The notes below the pieces were generated by a model. It saw nothing but the letters and a program-made list of their open reading frames with translations. It ran no database searches and was not told where the DNA came from. The position numbers were made by a program, and so were the translations under genes. Shown here piece after piece: positions 24,748 to 27,839 of a stretch of 27,839 nt of DNA; position 1 is the stretch's first letter, and each line of letters opens with the position of its first letter. The DNA comes from Fervidobacterium sp. (GTDB lineage Bacteria > Thermotogota > Thermotogae > Thermotogales > Fervidobacteriaceae): contig DPXZ01000124.1 of NCBI GenBank assembly GCA_003526765.1, positions 1-27,839 on the forward strand. The letters are read 5' to 3'.

Positions 24748-25794
24748 GTGGAAGAGATCAACGTGAAATTGATTATAGAGAGAATAGATAGTGTCATCGA
24801 AGAGATGATGGACGAACTTATCGCATTATCTCCAGAAGAGGCAAGGGAATTAATGCATGATGTAAAGGAATTTGTGCTGAGACCCGGTAAGAGAATAAGA
24901 CCTTTGTTGCTTGTCTTATCTTACAAAGGCTTTGGTGGTCGCAACTGTGATGATGCCATAGCTCTCGGTTCCGCTATAGAAATTATGCATGCATTCTTAC
25001 TCATTCACGATGATATAGTGGACGAATCAGAATTTAGACGTGGTGAACCAACGTTGCATAAGATATACAAAAGAGTGTACAATAGCGAAAAGCTCGGCAA
25101 GGACCTTGCACTCACCGTCGGTGACATAGTCGCTTTTTACGTGATTAGAATTATAGGCAGATTACACGTGGAAGCAGATGTACTAAGACGTATTATAGAA
25201 ACGTTCTCAAATTGTTATGTTAAAACGGGATATGGCCAAGTACTTGATATTTTGTACAGTTCTAATATAGACGAAAATGTTTTGAAGCAAGATATTCCTC
25301 AAAAGATATGCCTTCTGAAGACTGCATATTACACCTTCGTTTATCCGATGCTCTTCGGATATGTATTGTCCGGTAAGGGGAGAAATATCGTTGAGGAAGA
25401 ACGGATAGCATCGATTGGTGAAAAAATTGGAGTTGCATTTCAATACAGAGATGATTTACTTGGAGCATTTGGTGGTGAGTCGAAGAGCGCAAATGATATA
25501 GTTGAGGGTAAATACACGATGCTTGTCAAAAAGGCTGTTGATTCTCTTGAACTATCTAGACCATCCGAGCGTCGCAAGCTGGTAGAGACGTTGAACAAAA
25601 TGGAAAAGACTCAAGAAGATATAGCGTACGTAAGAGAAATTCTATTGAATTCTGGGGCAGTTGATTGGATTAAAGAACAGATATCAGAATTGGTCAATGA
25701 AGGAATGAAAAAGTTGGACGAAATCGATATGCTCTCTAATTACAAAGGAGAAGTAAAAAGATTATTCGGTGAGATCTTAAAATTCCCTATCTGA
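24748..25794 (+). CDS. Polyprenyl diphosphate synthase (FPP/GGPP synthase type)
   Basis: A 348-residue all-helical trans-prenyltransferase that condenses isopentenyl diphosphate with allylic diphosphates. It has the first Asp-rich motif D88-D89-x-x-D92 ('HDDIVDES'), preceded by 'LRPGKRIRPLLL' (44-55), and the second Asp-rich motif 'YRDDLLGAFG' (233-242), where the last Asp is replaced by Gly, as in several members of the family. Phe83 lies five residues before the first motif, a position that limits chain length, so a short product (C15-C20) is likely but inferred. The start is GTG; AAAGGAG (24732-24738) lies about 9 nt upstream. The gene is transcribed divergently from holB. Products could feed quinone-like, carotenoid or undecaprenyl pathways. 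Confidence 0.92.
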   Translation: MEEINVKLIIERIDSVIEEMMDELIALSPEEARELMHDVKEFVLRPGKRIRPLLLVLSYKGFGGRNCDDAIALGSAIEIMHAFLLIHDDIVDESEFRRGEPTLHKIYKRVYNSEKLGKDLALTVGDIVAFYVIRIIGRLHVEADVLRRIIETFSNCYVKTGYGQVLDILYSSNIDENVLKQDIPQKICLLKTAYYTFVYPMLFGYVLSGKGRNIVEEERIASIGEKIGVAFQYRDDLLGAFGGESKSANDIVEGKYTMLVKKAVDSLELSRPSERRKLVETLNKMEKTQEDIAYVREILLNSGAVDWIKEQISELVNEGMKKLDEIDMLSNYKGEVKRLFGEILKFPI

Positions 25795-25814
25795 TTTGAT
25801 ATTTTTTGATATTT
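25795..25814 (+). repeat. Perfect 10-bp tandem repeat directly after the polyprenyl synthase stop
   Basis: TTTGATATTT occurs twice in a row, at 25795-25804 and 25805-25814, starting on the base after the TGA. A second in-frame TGA falls within the second copy. Confidence 0.9.
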
Positions 25815-25823
25815 CGATAGTAA

Positions 25824-25866
25824 CTCAACACTAGTCTTAGTGAATTGAGAGATTAACTGTTAATCT
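25824..25866 (+). promoter_or_regulatory. Two adjacent inverted repeats upstream of glgX (possible operator or attenuator)
   Basis: A 10-bp hairpin with a 2-nt bulge (CTCAACACTA with TAGTG-AA-TTGAG, 25824-25849) is followed directly by the palindrome AGATTAAC-T-GTTAATCT (25850-25866). A weak promoter candidate, TTGAGA (25845-25850) with an AT-rich -10 near 25868-25876, would place the palindrome in its spacer. The first hairpin lacks a good T tract, so it is a poor terminator. Confidence 0.4.
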
Positions 25867-25911
25867 TTAGTTAATTAGTCAATTGGAGACATAATTAGAG
25901 GTGGTTTTTAG

Positions 25912-27839
25912 ATGGCAGATTTTCCTGTTCAATATAAGAATCCTGGACCTGAGGTTGAACTAAAGGTTAGGAGAGGGTATCCGCTTTTAGGAGCTAGCCC
26001 CGATGAAACAGGTGTGAACTTCGCGATATTTTCAAAAAACGCTGTGAATGTTACTTTAGAACTCTATCAAAACTACTACGATGTTGACCCATCACACATC
26101 TTTCGTTTGGAACCTACAAAGAACAAGACAGGTGATGTGTGGCACATATACGTCTACGGTGTGGGACATGGCCAATATTACGGTTGGCGATTGGATGGTA
26201 CGTATGATCCAATAAACGGTAAGAGATTCAATCCGAACAAATTGCTTATAGACCCGTATGCAAAGGCGGTAACAACGTTCTTCGATTGGGATGACGAGGC
26301 AGTTTATGGATACGATAAGTCCTCACCGTTGCAAGACCTTTCATTTTCTACGCTTGATTCAGCCAAGAGTATGATACGCTCCATAGTTATAGATGATTCA
26401 AAATACGATTGGGATGATGATAAGCAACCACACGTACCTTGGAATGAAACGATAATATACGAAATGCACGTAAGACTTTTTACCATGAACCCAAATTCTG
26501 AAACGAAGTTTCCAGGCACGTTTTTTGGAGTGGTAGAAAAGATAGATCATCTCAAACAATTGGGTGTTACTACGATTGAACTCATGCCTGTTTTTGAATT
26601 CAACATCAACTCAAATCCGAATATCAATCCACTAACCGGTGAGGAATTGAAAGACGTATGGGGTTACAACCCGCTTAATTTCTTCGCAGTGACCGGAAAT
26701 TATTCCGTTGGGTTGAAATTGGGTGAGCAAGTCTTTCTCTTCAAGGACTTTATAAAGGAACTACATAAGCATGGTTTTGAAGTGATATTGGATGTTGTTT
26801 ACAACCATACTGGCGAGGGCAGTGAGAAAGGTCCAACGTTGTGTTTCAGAGGCATAGACAATGAGATATATTACATGCTCAACCAAAGTAACAAACGCTA
26901 TTATGCAAATTACTCTGGATGTGGGAACACGCTGAATTGTAATCATGCGGTTGTCAAAGAGATGATAATCGACAGTCTAAGGTATTGGGCTACTGAAATG
27001 CATGTCGACGGTTTTAGATTTGACCTTGCATCTATACTGGGACGAACGCCGGACGGCAGATGGATTGGCGATTTGTCTTTACTCAAAGATATTGCTGAAG
27101 ATCCGATCGTTGGTGAATTGAAACTCATAGCGGAAGGTTGGGACGCAGCTGGTGGATATTACCTTGGGCTATTTCCAGAAGGATGGGCGGAGTGGAACGG
27201 TAAGTATAGAGATTGTGTGAGAAGATTTATCAGAGGAGATAACGGCACGATCGAAGAACTGATGCTGAGAATAGCTGGTAGTCCGGATCTATACCGCAAC
27301 AGACGTCCTCACGCAAGTATAAATTTTGTAACGTGCCATGATGGTTTTACGATGCGAGATCTTGTTTCTTACAATTATAAACACAACGAAATGAATGGTG
27401 AGAATAACAAAGATGGAGCAATTGAAAACTTTAGTTACAATTGGGGGGTCGAAGGCGATACAGACGATCCAAGAATAAACAAGATACGGAAACAGCAAGT
27501 GAAGAATTTCTTCGCAATACTTATGCTATCGCACGGTACACCGATGCTTTTAATGGGAGATGAAATGTACAGGACCCAGAAAGGGAACAACAATGCCTAT
27601 TGTATAGATGATGAGACAACTTGGGTAGATTGGTCTTTGAAAGAAGAGCATTTGGATCTGTTCGAATTTGTCACAAAGATGATATCTTTTCGAAAGACGC
27701 ATCCTGCTTTAAAAAGAGAATGTTTCTTTCAAAAGTACGATAGGTTTGGTAATGTTATCACAGACATAACGTGGCATGGTGTAGATCCGTTTGAACCGGA
27801 TACCGGATACACATCACACTCCATTGCCTTCATGATATC
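25912..27839 (+). CDS. glgX: Glycogen debranching enzyme, GlgX/isoamylase type (3' end outside window)
   Basis: The frame is open from ATG 25912 to the window edge (642 codons). It starts with a CBM48-like N-terminal domain (about 20-140, 'GYPLLGASPDETGVNFAIFS') and continues into a GH13 catalytic domain that cleaves alpha-1,6 branches of glycogen or starch dextrins. Seen are 'DVVYNHT' (294-300), 'DGFRFDLASIL' with nucleophile Asp371, Glu408 in 'AEGWD' as acid/base, and 'FVTCHDGFT' with His476-Asp477. Motifs such as 'GPTLCFRGIDN' (308-317) fit the GlgX/TreX/isoamylase branch better than type I pullulanase. No signal peptide is seen, so it is probably cytoplasmic. GAGGTG (25898-25903) lies 8 nt before the ATG. 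It could use sugars brought in by systems like the permeases at 5906-9391, but no direct link is visible. Confidence 0.93.
   Translation, partial: MADFPVQYKNPGPEVELKVRRGYPLLGASPDETGVNFAIFSKNAVNVTLELYQNYYDVDPSHIFRLEPTKNKTGDVWHIYVYGVGHGQYYGWRLDGTYDPINGKRFNPNKLLIDPYAKAVTTFFDWDDEAVYGYDKSSPLQDLSFSTLDSAKSMIRSIVIDDSKYDWDDDKQPHVPWNETIIYEMHVRLFTMNPNSETKFPGTFFGVVEKIDHLKQLGVTTIELMPVFEFNINSNPNINPLTGEELKDVWGYNPLNFFAVTGNYSVGLKLGEQVFLFKDFIKELHKHGFEVILDVVYNHTGEGSEKGPTLCFRGIDNEIYYMLNQSNKRYYANYSGCGNTLNCNHAVVKEMIIDSLRYWATEMHVDGFRFDLASILGRTPDGRWIGDLSLLKDIAEDPIVGELKLIAEGWDAAGGYYLGLFPEGWAEWNGKYRDCVRRFIRGDNGTIEELMLRIAGSPDLYRNRRPHASINFVTCHDGFTMRDLVSYNYKHNEMNGENNKDGAIENFSYNWGVEGDTDDPRINKIRKQQVKNFFAILMLSHGTPMLLMGDEMYRTQKGNNNAYCIDDETTWVDWSLKEEHLDLFEFVTKMISFRKTHPALKRECFFQKYDRFGNVITDITWHGVDPFEPDTGYTSHSIAFMI

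Noticed and set aside
1..27839. CRISPR arrays, transposases, prophage or defence genes
   Set aside because: No regularly spaced repeats, no integrase or transposase motifs and no composition shift were seen; all genes fit core or transport functions.

Overview
The window reads as chromosomal DNA from a thermophilic member of the Thermotogota, most likely Fervidobacterium or a close relative. This is an inference. It rests on moderately AT-rich DNA, strong GGAGGTG-type ribosome binding sites, frequent GTG and TTG starts, an Rnf complex, a histidine kinase core closely resembling Thermotoga maritima HK853 encoded near rbfA, and sugar permeases with very large extracytoplasmic insertions. Coding density is high. 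I see no tRNA, rRNA, CRISPR array, insertion sequence or prophage.

Layout. (1) 1-830: the 3' end of an rnf operon (rnfE fragment, rnfA) closed by an intrinsic terminator. (2) 1022-5769: pnp, an M16 zinc peptidase and hslU on the + strand, a module of RNA decay and protein turnover ending in a strong terminator. (3) 5906-9391: two sugar-type ABC permeases, both enlarged at the same point after TM1: four extra TM helices in one and about 455 residues of soluble domain in the other. Another terminator follows. (4) 9661-12515: an MFS transporter, ribF and nth, all on the + strand. (5) 24573 down to 12527: a tightly packed minus-strand cluster of 12 genes in the order holB-like, ricT-like, DUF2905, tsaE, lon, engB, argS, histidine kinase, HDOD protein, rbfA, flaG, fliD. 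(6) 24748-27839: a polyprenyl diphosphate synthase and a glycogen-debranching enzyme (glgX type) that runs off the right edge.

How the genes fit together. Cluster 5 mixes translation and ribosome assembly (argS, rbfA, engB, tsaE for tRNA t6A), replication (delta-prime-like clamp-loader protein), protein quality control (lon), signalling (kinase, HDOD) and flagellar filament assembly (flaG, fliD). Most junctions overlap or are under 75 nt, which suggests shared transcription. It starts at a promoter lying back to back with that of the polyprenyl synthase gene. Its best terminator is a 12-bp perfect hairpin with a T7 tract that lies antisense inside the nth coding region, about 135 nt beyond the fliD stop.

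The most notable points are the paired insertions in the two ABC permeases, the terminator embedded in nth, short tandem duplications at three gene ends (two of which copy the stop codon in frame), and hslU without an adjacent hslV. I did not find a clearly new defence or mobile system. The permease pair is the best candidate for undescribed biology.
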